From Lentimicrobiaceae bacterium (GTDB lineage Bacteria > Bacteroidota > Bacteroidia > Bacteroidales > Lentimicrobiaceae): a DNA stretch of 6,381 bases. Location of the stretch: the NCBI GenBank assembly GCA_028697695.1, contig JAQVEI010000145.1, forward strand, positions 1 to 6,381, in the 5' to 3' direction. The notes below the pieces were generated by a model. That model saw only the letters and a list, made by a program, of their open reading frames with translations. It was not told the origin of the DNA and did no database searches. The number at the start of each line of letters is the position of its first letter. Positions within the stretch are counted from its first letter, which is position 1. Shown in pieces: positions 1 to 6,340 of this stretch. Both the position numbers and the translations under genes were made by a program.

Positions 1-90
1 ATGACGCAAAGAGAAAGAGGGGTACGGAAGGTAATAGGTGGAAGTTTACAAAGGAGATGTTTCACGCAGACGAAAAGGCGCAGAGGAGGT
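1..90. repeat. Degenerate CGCAGA/CGCAAAG-type intergenic repeat, left flank
   Basis: ACGCAAAGAGAAAGAGG (4-20) and TTCACGCAGACGAAAAGGCGCAGAGG (61-86, key units CGCAGA, GGCGCAGAGG) form short imperfect iterations of the CGCAGAG kind common in intergenic DNA of environmental Bacteroidota. The opening ATGACGCA (1-8) is the exact reverse complement of TGCGTCAT at 6298-6305 in the right flank. The element is cut by the window edge. Confidence 0.35.
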
Positions 91-556
91 TTATTACCCT
101 GGTATACAGTTCGGAGCCCTGAACACCCGGGCGCCAGCGAGTGAAAAGAATCCTTCGGCTGGCAGGCTGTTGTTAAACATGGAGCACTCAAAAAATCAAC
201 CCTATGAGTGGGATTTATTAAGGCTTAAATCTTTTTTTGCCTTTGACGTGGTATTTTTATTTCTGACTTGCCTGGTAGACTTTGGAATATTGTAAACACT
301 GTAATCTTGTTTCCAAATTCGCTGTATTTGTGATTACCCGTATGAGATTCTTCGGACTTAATGTAAAGGCACCTGTTCAGGGGTATTCTTTGTTTCCGGA
401 GTGGCTGGTGCGCTTGTATTTTAGAAATTGATCTCTGCATACAATTGATTTACAGGCACATGAATGTGTAGAGCCAAAGGTTTTTATGTTACTTTAAAGT
501 ATTATATACCAATATGTTATAAAATGCAAATATTCAACTTCAGATTGACAAGTCCA

Positions 557-577
557 AAGTAAAGGCTATCTTTACTT
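557..577. repeat. Perfect inverted repeat, 8-bp arms with 5-nt loop
   Basis: AAGTAAAG (557-564), loop GCTAT, CTTTACTT (570-577). A U-run follows on neither strand, so it is not a standard terminator. It is close to a second imperfect hairpin at 581-604. It could be a 3' UTR structure of the operon transcript or a protein-binding site. Confidence 0.5.
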
Positions 578-580
578 AAT

Positions 581-604
581 CAGGATGACAAGGAAAATGT
601 CCTG
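581..604. repeat. Imperfect hairpin
   Basis: CAGGATGACA (581-590) pairs with TGTCCTG (598-604) around an AGGAAAA loop, leaving a 2-nt TG bulge on the left arm. It lies 3 nt from the perfect inverted repeat at 557-577, giving two adjacent stems in non-coding DNA. Function unknown. Confidence 0.35.
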
Positions 605-658
605 ACCAATCTTGAAAAAAGTTAAAAAAAATCAGGAGATTAACACACGATTCTGCTC

Positions 659-670
659 ACGATATATCGT
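659..670. repeat. 12-bp perfect palindrome ACGATATATCGT
   Basis: A self-complementary 12-mer in AT-rich non-coding DNA about 155 bp beyond the end of the operon. It has the form of a dimeric regulator site, but no gene on either strand starts close by. Chance occurrence is possible. Confidence 0.4.
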
Positions 671-825
671 TTTATGTTTAAACCTGGCAAACTCCAGTTC
701 TACCAATAATCTGTAAACAGTTAATACAAGTCTCAGGACATTTATTGCAACACCATTAATGCCGGTAGCAATTTCCAGATATTCAAAAATAGTTTTCAAA
801 CAGATTTCTCTGATGAGATGTGTTA

Positions 826-1401
826 TTAAAAACCTGCTTTTTCAATCCAAAACAGCAACAGAATTATCAGGGCGAAGGCAGGAATCACTACTAACCAGTC
901 GTTTACCTTCAACAAGCGGGGTATGGTGATGTCACCAAAATCACCCTTTTTGAGGATGCCATTCTTTAGTTTTGGATACATTACTGCAAAAATCCAGGTA
1001 CCTGAAATTATACCAACCAGTCCGCCTGTCATGGCATCGAGATAACCATTGCCAATAGCCCCGGCAATGGTCCCAGGGCAATAGCCCAGTAAGGCAAAGC
1101 CTACGCCAAAAATCAGGGCACCTACCACGTTCATGCCTACCGAACCGCTTTTAAGCGAAAGTTTAATCAAGCCCAACGATTTCATAAAATATATACCAAC
1201 CATGCCTGTTGCTACTGCCGAGAGCATAATTTTCAAAACCGTAAAATCGGTGAGCAGTAGTTGCCCTATAATCACATCATATTTGGTTGCTCCACCTTTG
1301 TGCAGCAAAAAACCGAACAGGATGCCGAAACCCAGACCAAAGAACAAAGGTCTTTTATCCGGGGTTTCCTGTATGTTTGTTTCAGCAATATTTTTATTCA
1401 T
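826..1401 (-). CDS. YeeE/YedE family sulfur transporter, half with GYCPGT motif
   Basis: A 191-residue inner-membrane protein with five hydrophobic segments at about 18-34, 57-74, 88-107, 123-142 and 169-187. The second family signature is present: GFALLGYCPGTIAGAIGNG (101-119), in which C108 is the only cysteine of the protein. The block HKGGATKYDVIIGQLLLTDF (34-53) is typical of this half of the split YeeE type. It should pair with the 177-residue half encoded at 2695-2162, each subunit supplying one cysteine to a shared sulfur-transfer path. The two halves are separated by the outer-membrane barrel gene instead of lying side by side. The start is ATG with a weak purine stretch (AAAGAA) a few bases upstream. 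The gene ends in tandem stops TAATAA and is the last in the run. Family call firm; cargo (thiosulfate or persulfide sulfur) inferred. Confidence 0.9.
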   Translation of the reverse strand: MNKNIAETNIQETPDKRPLFFGLGFGILFGFLLHKGGATKYDVIIGQLLLTDFTVLKIMLSAVATGMVGIYFMKSLGLIKLSLKSGSVGMNVVGALIFGVGFALLGYCPGTIAGAIGNGYLDAMTGGLVGIISGTWIFAVMYPKLKNGILKKGDFGDITIPRLLKVNDWLVVIPAFALIILLLFWIEKAGF

Positions 1402-1412
1402 ACTATTCTTTA

Positions 1413-2150
1413 TTAAAGTGTTATAATCAAACCCAAATTAGCAAAATGCAACATGGTAAAGTTGTAAACAGAACGTACATCAGCTCCACCTTCAACCATT
1501 CTGTATGCTGCCTTTACTTTCAGATGTTCATTAATTGGTATTTTACTTCCCAGATAAAAATCGAATGCTCTTCCAGGCCCACCAGCCAAACCGTCGCCTT
1601 CAAAAAATACTGACCATTTTTTGAAACTGTATTCAGTAAATATATTCAATAACGGCACAAAGCCAAGATCAACTTTTTTATCGGTATTGTTATCTTCGGT
1701 TAAGCGAATTTCGGCATCCCGGATTTTAGCAGTAAAGCCAATGCCAACAAGCCATTTATCAGAGCTGTAAATATCTCTTCTGTAGGTCAGTCTATAACTG
1801 TTAAACTTGTAATAGGCCACTATATTCTGCCCCTTAAGAAAAGTTGTGTTTTGGTACCTGATATCAAAAGGTGCCGCACCTTCGTAATTTACACTCAGGG
1901 GTGCATAAAGTAAGAAGAAATGATTTTTTCCGAGGAAGCTATAGCCAAGTTTTAAGGTAAAGTACAATGCAGGTCCCTGAATTTTAAAATCCTTATACAA
2001 ATCAAAGGCAGTTCCATCCGGGTTTGGGATTTGAACCTTGTTATAACTTTGAGCGGCAAATCCGCCTGATACATCGAGGCTAAACTGTCCGCAAGCCTGG
2101 CTAATCATACCCAAAAGTATTACCGTAAGGAATATGTTCTTCATTTTCAT
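1413..2150 (-). CDS. Outer-membrane beta-barrel protein of unknown function in a sulfur operon
   Basis: An exported protein of about 245 residues with no named family that I recognise. From the ATG at 2150 it begins MKMKNIFLTVILLGMISQA, a clear signal peptide, likely cleaved near QACGQ. The mature part alternates hydrophobic and polar residues with many aromatics and turn-like NG, DG and GG positions, as in an outer-membrane barrel of perhaps 8-10 strands; the last strand ends LGLIITL without the usual final aromatic. Blocks that look conserved (numbered from a GTG at 2156) are FNSYRLTYRRD (118-128), RDAEIRL (146-152), GFVPLLN (165-171), GDGLAGGPGRAFDF (187-200) and YRMVEGGADVRSVYNFT (218-234). 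It lies between the two YeeE halves with gaps of about 11 bp on each side, so it is probably co-transcribed and may act on the same sulfur compound. The start is uncertain: GTG 2156, ATG 2150 or ATG 2144, all keeping the signal peptide. Function is inference from position only. Confidence 0.82.
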   Translation of the reverse strand: MKMKNIFLTVILLGMISQACGQFSLDVSGGFAAQSYNKVQIPNPDGTAFDLYKDFKIQGPALYFTLKLGYSFLGKNHFFLLYAPLSVNYEGAAPFDIRYQNTTFLKGQNIVAYYKFNSYRLTYRRDIYSSDKWLVGIGFTAKIRDAEIRLTEDNNTDKKVDLGFVPLLNIFTEYSFKKWSVFFEGDGLAGGPGRAFDFYLGSKIPINEHLKVKAAYRMVEGGADVRSVYNFTMLHFANLGLIITL

Positions 2151-2161
2151 TATCACTTAAT

Positions 2162-2695
2162 TTAAGTGAAAACCACAAAAATCAAATGGGCAGTTAAAAT
2201 TCCTCCTGCAAAGAAGAAGATGGCCGAGATCCAGCTTGAAACTGCAAGTTGCAGGGTGCCGCTAATTCCGTGTCCACTGGTGCATCCACCGGCAAAACGG
2301 GCACCAAAGCCCAGAATTACACCTCCGGTCACAGCCAAAAGTACCCGTAAAAGAGCACTGTTACCAAAGGAAGATGCCCAAAGTGATGGCACCCATACCC
2401 CAACCTTAAAATCTCCGGAAATAATTGCAGAGAGGAATGAACCGATGACAACACCCACCACCAGCATCCACTGCCAGTTAATTTTAAGCTTTATCTTCCT
2501 GTAGTAGGGCCTTTGCCTGGCTCTTTCTCCTGTTATCATTTCTTCAATCATACCACCTGCTACGGCAAATGTAGTAGAAGTGGCTATAGGTTTGCCGGAT
2601 ATCAGAAAACTCAGCCAGCTCAGAAGCCCGATACCGACACCAACAGCATACGGTGACCAGCTGGTGTCTGTAAAAACTGATGCAATAGTCTCCAT
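2162..2695 (-). CDS. YeeE/YedE family sulfur transporter, half with GGCTSGHG motif
   Basis: A 177-residue inner-membrane protein, about half the length of single-chain YeeE/TsuA thiosulfate transporters. Hydrophobic segments lie at about 15-33, 38-53, 77-93, 114-132 and 152-175. A basic loop at about 57-72 should face the cytoplasm. The family signature GARFAGGCTSGHGISG spans 131-146, and its C138 is the only cysteine in the protein. In the family, conserved membrane cysteines relay thiosulfate or sulfane sulfur inward, and split versions are known as PmpA/PmpB-type pairs. The partner half is encoded two genes downstream (1401-826), so a heteromeric transporter is likely. The ATG lies 3 bp after the dioxygenase stop, which implies translational coupling. 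Whether the cargo is thiosulfate, persulfide or another sulfur compound cannot be read from sequence. Family call firm; cargo inferred. Confidence 0.9.
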   Translation of the reverse strand: METIASVFTDTSWSPYAVGVGIGLLSWLSFLISGKPIATSTTFAVAGGMIEEMITGERARQRPYYRKIKLKINWQWMLVVGVVIGSFLSAIISGDFKVGVWVPSLWASSFGNSALLRVLLAVTGGVILGFGARFAGGCTSGHGISGTLQLAVSSWISAIFFFAGGILTAHLIFVVFT

Positions 2696-2698
2696 GAT

Positions 2699-4147
2699 TT
2701 AGTCTTTAAAATGGGGTTTAACTTCTTCAACTTTTGAATAAAATCTTGATCCGTGAGGGTTTTGGCAAACAGTACAGCGTTTAGCGTATCCTGCAGCACT
2801 GTATCCGGTCATTCCTCCAGCAACATTGAAAAGGTTTTCAAATCCATAGGGTCTCAGGATACTTACGCCCAGACTACTACGATTTCCTGAGCTACAAATC
2901 ATGATAATGTCATCACTTTTCTTCAGTTCTGAATGTCTCTCACGCAAATCGGCAACAGGAATATTAATTGCCCCCTCTATATGGCCGTCTTCGAACTCCT
3001 GAGGTGATCTTACATCTAGCAAAACGATTCTTTTTGAACCTATAACCATATCATGTAGATCTTCAGAAGATATTTGTGTAACATAATTGGTTTTATAGCC
3101 ACTTGTCACCCATGCTGCCATGCCTCCGTCAAGATAACCCACAATTCTGTCCTGACCAACACGTCTCAGCCATTCATTTGACATTTCAGCTTCTTTAAAA
3201 CTATCTGAGACCACCAGTAAGTCTTTGTCAGTAGGAAGGACCCATCCGGCAAACGTGGGGAGGTTTCCGTTGAAGTCCAGGCTCCAGGCTCCGGGAATAT
3301 GCTGGCTGCCAAAGGCAAGGTAGCTGCGAGTGTCAACAACAGCAACATTTTCTTTTTCAATTATTTCCCTGAAGGCTTTGGCATTAAGCTCCTGCATTAC
3401 GGGTAGTTGCGAAACAAGGTGAGGGCCTTTGCGGTTGATGTCGCTGCAGCGGCTGAAGTGGTCAGGTGCAGGGGGCATACCTTCTGTAAGGGACCTGATG
3501 AACTCACCCTTATCTTTGATTTGCAGAGCGGCATTGTATTTTCTTTCGTAGCCAATGGTGGAGCGCCATTTGGCACCCATAGCCCGACCGCAGAGAGAAC
3601 CGGCACCGTGTGCAGGCAGCACCTCGCAGAAGTCGGGTAGTTTCAGGATCTTTTCGTGCAGGCTGTGGAATAATTTTCCGGCAAGCTCTTCGGCAATGTC
3701 CGGGAAGAGGTCGGGGCGACCAACATCGCCAACAAAAAGGGTGTCGCCCACAAAGGCACATACAGGGTCATTCCCGCGTGATGAGTCTATTACAACATAA
3801 CAGAGGTGTTCGGGCGTGTGGCCTGGTGTTTCGAGTACCTTGATGTGAATATCTTCTATCTCAAAGATATCTCCTTCGCTTACAGCAACATGATCAAAGG
3901 TGCATCCGGCCGATTTGGCCACGTAGATTTTGGCGCCGGTTTTCTCTGCAAGGTCCATATGCCCTGAAACAAAATCGGCATGCAGGTGGCTCTGCAGGAT
4001 ATGAGTGATTTTCACTCCCAATGCACGCGCCTCATTAATATAGATGTCGATGTCGCGTTGTGGGTCTATTACGGCACAAATATTTGATCCGGCCAGAATG
4101 TACGAACTGTGGGCGATCTTGTTGATGAAAAAATGTTTTATTAGCAT
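2699..4147 (-). CDS. CstB-like persulfide dioxygenase-rhodanese fusion (MBL fold, inactive rhodanese, active rhodanese)
   Basis: A predicted cytoplasmic 482-residue enzyme of reactive-sulfur detoxification. The N-terminal metallo-beta-lactamase fold (about 1-245) has HLHADF at 54-59, TPGHTPEH at 107-114, GDTLF at 134-138 and PAHGAGSLCGRAMG at 178-191. By analogy with ETHE1, H54, H110 and D135 form the mononuclear Fe(II) site, and F59 replaces the histidine of dinuclear MBL enzymes, as is common in persulfide dioxygenases. C186 matches the conserved cysteine next to the active site in CstB. A first rhodanese domain (about 252-352) has no cysteine at its catalytic loop. The second (about 356-455) has the active loop CSSGNRS with C418. 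A tail of about 28 residues carries a CTVC pair (458-461). CstB oxidises low-molecular-weight persulfide to sulfite and makes thiosulfate with its rhodanese. The gene ends 3 bp before the first YeeE half. Alternative: a plain MBL-rhodanese fusion with a different sulfur acceptor. Confidence 0.93.
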   Translation of the reverse strand: MLIKHFFINKIAHSSYILAGSNICAVIDPQRDIDIYINEARALGVKITHILQSHLHADFVSGHMDLAEKTGAKIYVAKSAGCTFDHVAVSEGDIFEIEDIHIKVLETPGHTPEHLCYVVIDSSRGNDPVCAFVGDTLFVGDVGRPDLFPDIAEELAGKLFHSLHEKILKLPDFCEVLPAHGAGSLCGRAMGAKWRSTIGYERKYNAALQIKDKGEFIRSLTEGMPPAPDHFSRCSDINRKGPHLVSQLPVMQELNAKAFREIIEKENVAVVDTRSYLAFGSQHIPGAWSLDFNGNLPTFAGWVLPTDKDLLVVSDSFKEAEMSNEWLRRVGQDRIVGYLDGGMAAWVTSGYKTNYVTQISSEDLHDMVIGSKRIVLLDVRSPQEFEDGHIEGAINIPVADLRERHSELKKSDDIIMICSSGNRSSLGVSILRPYGFENLFNVAGGMTGYSAAGYAKRCTVCQNPHGSRFYSKVEEVKPHFKD

Positions 4148-4154
4148 AGTATTG

Positions 4155-4160
4155 CCTTTT
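4155..4160 (-). promoter_or_regulatory. Shine-Dalgarno-like site of the persulfide dioxygenase-rhodanese gene
   Basis: On the minus strand AAAAGG lies 7 nt before the ATG at 4147. It is the only clear purine-rich ribosome-binding sequence in front of a gene in this run; the transporter and the first YeeE half have none. It supports the 4147 start and suggests the fusion enzyme may be translated more strongly or more independently than its neighbours. Confidence 0.45.
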
Positions 4161-4176
4161 AATTGTTATTATTTTA

Positions 4177-5967
4177 TTAAACTATGAAGAAATAGAAAAT
4201 TAAAACTGTAATGGTTAGAAAAAGAATGGTCATTCCACTTCCTGCCTTTATATAATCGGCATTGCGATACCCACCTGATGACATCAGGAAAGCATTCACC
4301 TGGTGGGTGGGCAGGATAAAGGAGTTTGCGGCGCAAACGGCAGCCATGAGTACAAGTGGTCGGGGGTCAATGCCAGCAATACCGGCCAAGCCCATAACGA
4401 GTGGAGCCAGCACCACAATGGCACCCACATTTGACATGAAGAGTGAAAAAACGGTTGACAAAACCCCAACCATAAGGACAAAGAAAACAGGGTGCAAGTC
4501 AACAACCACGCTCATAATTGATTCGGCAAGGAAACTTGCAGTACCTGTCTTTTGCATGGCCACACCCAATGGAATTAATCCGGCAAGCAGAAAAACCACC
4601 TTCCAGTCAATGGCCTCATAGGCTTCTCCGATATTCAATACACGGGTTAAAACAATACCTAGAGCACCTGTCAGAAAAGCCATTGAAATGGGGAAGCCCA
4701 CCATTGCCAGGGTAATGGCAAAAACAAAACAGGCTATGGCCGGCCATGTTTTTGATTTCTCTTTTTTATCTACATCAAACCCGGTAAGCACCACAAAATC
4801 AGTGCTTTTTTTCAAATCCTTTATTTTATCCCACCTGCCGTAAACAACCAGACTATCCCCGGGGCGTATTTCCAAATCAGAAAAATCACCATCCACTCTT
4901 TCGCCTTTGTTGAATAGGATTACCGGTTCAACAGCGTATCGTTTTCTTAAAGAATATTCTCTTATAGATTTTCCGGAAAGATCAGAATCCGGTGGAATAA
5001 TTATCTCGGCAAAACCGCTTACATTGGGATTAAAATCGTCGGAGAAGTATCGTGAAACAGAGACATCATCAAGATTAAAGTCTTTGGAAAAATGCTCAAT
5101 GTTTTCAGCAGAGCCTAAAACGGCCAGGGTTTGTCCTTCATTCAGCTTAGTTTCACGCCAGGGTGCATAAACCACATCATTTCCTTTTCCTATTCCCAGC
5201 AGGTTTACATGGTATACATCCCACAAACCTGCTTTTTCCGGTGTTTTTCCAACCAATGAGCTTCCTTTGTTAATGGAAAGCAATTTAATGTTATGTGGTA
5301 AATCAAGCTTCTCAACTAATTTTTCCTGTTCTGTTTTATCGGTTTTACCAATTCCTTTTTGGGGCAAAACTTTGCTACCAAACAGCAGAAAATAGCCGAT
5401 ACCCGAAAACAAAAGTACAATGCCAACAGGAGTGACGCTAAACAGGTTGTAAGCATCGTATCCTTGGTTTTTTAACAGATCGTTCACCAGGATGAGGGGG
5501 CCGGAACCAACCATAGTAAGTGTTCCACCAAGTATTGCTGCAAACCCTATGGGCATGATAAGCGATGATGCGGGGATCCTGGTGCGGCGAGAAACCTGCA
5601 TGACTCCGGGCAGAAAGAGGGCAGCAGCGCCAATGTTTTGAATCAAGCCCGAGAGCAAACCTGTTGATACAGAAAGTAAACCTACCAGGTTTCGTTTGCG
5701 GGTGCCGGCTTTCTTGATAACTAACTTTGAAAATTCATCCATAATTCCCGTACGGGCAATCCCGCGCCCCAGTATCATTACGCTAAGCATGGCTATTACG
5801 GCATTGCTCGAGAATCCTGAAAACATCTCCCGGGTATTCAAAACGCCAGTCCAACCCAGCGCCAGCATGCATCCTATGGCAACAATGTCAATGCGAACCA
5901 CATCGAGCACCAGCAATATTACTGTTATACCAAGGATTAATAATACTATAATAATATCTGATTCCAT
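4177..5967 (-). CDS. SLC13/DASS-family anion transporter with two internal RCK_C (TrkA_C) domains
   Basis: An inner-membrane secondary transporter of 596 residues, the usual size for the SLC13-RCK subfamily. Hydrophobic segments fill residues 1-200 and 408-596. The soluble insert between them reads as two RCK_C domains, about 220-300 (LVGKTPEKAGL, then EGQTLAVLGS) and about 315-398 (LSGKSIREYSLRKRY, then RPGDSLVVYGR). The two hairpin motifs that are SNT or NNT in classical Na+/dicarboxylate carriers are QNIGA (110-114) and SNVGA (512-516) here, so substrate and coupling ion may differ. The family moves di- and tricarboxylates, sulfate and other anions; the neighbouring persulfide dioxygenase makes sulfite, sulfate or thiosulfate the likely substrate, but this is inference, as is direction. 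The start is ATG with no Shine-Dalgarno sequence; the stop is TAA. It is the first gene of the run, 29 bp ahead of the dioxygenase fusion. Family assignment is firm, substrate is not. Confidence 0.9.
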   Translation of the reverse strand: MESDIIIVLLILGITVILLVLDVVRIDIVAIGCMLALGWTGVLNTREMFSGFSSNAVIAMLSVMILGRGIARTGIMDEFSKLVIKKAGTRKRNLVGLLSVSTGLLSGLIQNIGAAALFLPGVMQVSRRTRIPASSLIMPIGFAAILGGTLTMVGSGPLILVNDLLKNQGYDAYNLFSVTPVGIVLLFSGIGYFLLFGSKVLPQKGIGKTDKTEQEKLVEKLDLPHNIKLLSINKGSSLVGKTPEKAGLWDVYHVNLLGIGKGNDVVYAPWRETKLNEGQTLAVLGSAENIEHFSKDFNLDDVSVSRYFSDDFNPNVSGFAEIIIPPDSDLSGKSIREYSLRKRYAVEPVILFNKGERVDGDFSDLEIRPGDSLVVYGRWDKIKDLKKSTDFVVLTGFDVDKKEKSKTWPAIACFVFAITLAMVGFPISMAFLTGALGIVLTRVLNIGEAYEAIDWKVVFLLAGLIPLGVAMQKTGTASFLAESIMSVVVDLHPVFFVLMVGVLSTVFSLFMSNVGAIVVLAPLVMGLAGIAGIDPRPLVLMAAVCAANSFILPTHQVNAFLMSSGGYRNADYIKAGSGMTILFLTITVLIFYFFIV

Positions 5968-6183
5968 TATTTTAAGGTGAGTTCCAAGTATCCATTTTTA
6001 GAATTATCCGGGTTGTACCCTTTTATTTCCTGAATGCCGGTAAAATACTTTTCCCCCTTTTCATTATCATCTTTATAATTACCCAAAAATCATCTACTCT
6101 GCCATTTTCAGTATCGGTTTCTTATGGTCGCCTTGCTGTTAACCTCATTGCGTCCAACCCCCCTCCCTCTGTTTTTTGATGGT
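5968..6183 (-). other. Probable 5' leader of the operon, no gene seen
   Basis: This stretch holds no open frame of note. Reading on the minus strand, it begins with a G-rich tract (complement of the C-run near 6157-6170, about GAGGGAGGGGGG) and continues AT-rich to the start codon. A small GGGT-TGT-ACCC hairpin lies at 6010-6020. No recognised riboswitch or attenuator was identified. It is called a leader only because the candidate -7 box lies just upstream. Confidence 0.3.
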
Positions 6184-6191
6184 CAAATATA
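6184..6191 (-). promoter_or_regulatory. Candidate Bacteroidota -7 promoter element for the five-gene run
   Basis: The minus strand reads TATATTTG, matching the TAnnTTTG -7 consensus of Bacteroidota housekeeping promoters. No TTTG or TTG is visible about 19-21 nt further upstream, so the -33 element is missing. The box overlaps an AAATAT-AAG-ATATTT inverted repeat (6185-6199) that could be an operator or chance in AT-rich sequence. Transcription from here would give a leader of about 210 nt before the ATG at 5967. Confidence 0.35.
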
Positions 6192-6254
6192 AGATATTTT
6201 TTGTTGGTTGCTTGCTTTTGGCTATTAGCTGTCTGTCAGATGCTTTGTTTTATG

Positions 6255-6340
6255 TATCCTGCGGAAATACGGGGTAAAATGCAGAGAGGTATTTTTCTGC
6301 GTCATTTCTGCGGATATCAGAGATATCAGCGGGAGATTTT
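6255..6340. repeat. Degenerate CTGCG-type intergenic repeat, right flank
   Basis: CTGCGG occurs at 6259-6264 and 6308-6313, CTGCG at 6297-6301, and GATATCAG is directly repeated at 6313-6320 and 6322-6329, followed by AGCGGGAGA and a T-rich run. This pattern resembles the dispersed intergenic tctgcg/cagagat/ctgcgggaga sequences often seen in Bacteroidota genomes, recalled from general experience and not searched. It does not encode a protein. Confidence 0.4.

Larger units (their letters stand above)
91..825. other. Long non-coding stretch downstream of the operon
   Basis: No frame here looks like a real gene: the open frames at 38-295 (+) and 225-440 (-) lack domains, export signals and plausible codon use. 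The left part (to about 170) is more GC-rich and repeat-like, with an imperfect GCCAGC/GCTGGC inverted repeat at 133-163. The rest is AT-rich and contains several inverted repeats listed separately. The sequence after the last operon stop (below 826, minus strand) shows only a 4-bp stem with a GAAA loop (CAGAGAAATCTG, 800-811) and no adjacent U-run, so no convincing intrinsic terminator was found. Confidence 0.5.

Noticed and set aside
51..59. AAGGAG followed by ATG on the plus strand
   Set aside because: Only one plausible spacer base or less separates the purine run from the ATG, and the frame after it holds nothing recognisable.
38..295. 85-codon open frame on the plus strand
   Set aside because: It starts with GTG, runs through repeat-like DNA, shows no domain or export signal and looks compositionally random.
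225..440. 71-codon open frame on the minus strand
   Set aside because: Low-complexity basic peptide without recognisable features, overlapping the opposite-strand frame; no ribosome-binding site seen.
800..811. Intrinsic terminator after the last gene
   Set aside because: The stem is only 4 bp (CAGA-GAAA-TCTG) and no U-run follows directly.
2087..2150. Lipoprotein signal (cysteine at ISQAC) in the barrel protein
   Set aside because: The residues before the cysteine do not fit a normal lipobox; cleavage by signal peptidase I near QACGQ fits better with a barrel.
2151..2156. GTG start for the barrel protein
   Set aside because: Possible, but ATG codons at 2150 and 2144 give the same signal peptide with a commoner start; ATG 2150 was preferred without proof.
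3407..3843. Several long open frames antisense to the dioxygenase gene
   Set aside because: They overlap a GC-rich, strongly conserved coding stretch with clear catalytic motifs on the minus strand; they are shadows.
6155..6175. G-quadruplex in the leader
   Set aside because: Only about three G-tracts of three are present plus GG pairs; too weak to claim.
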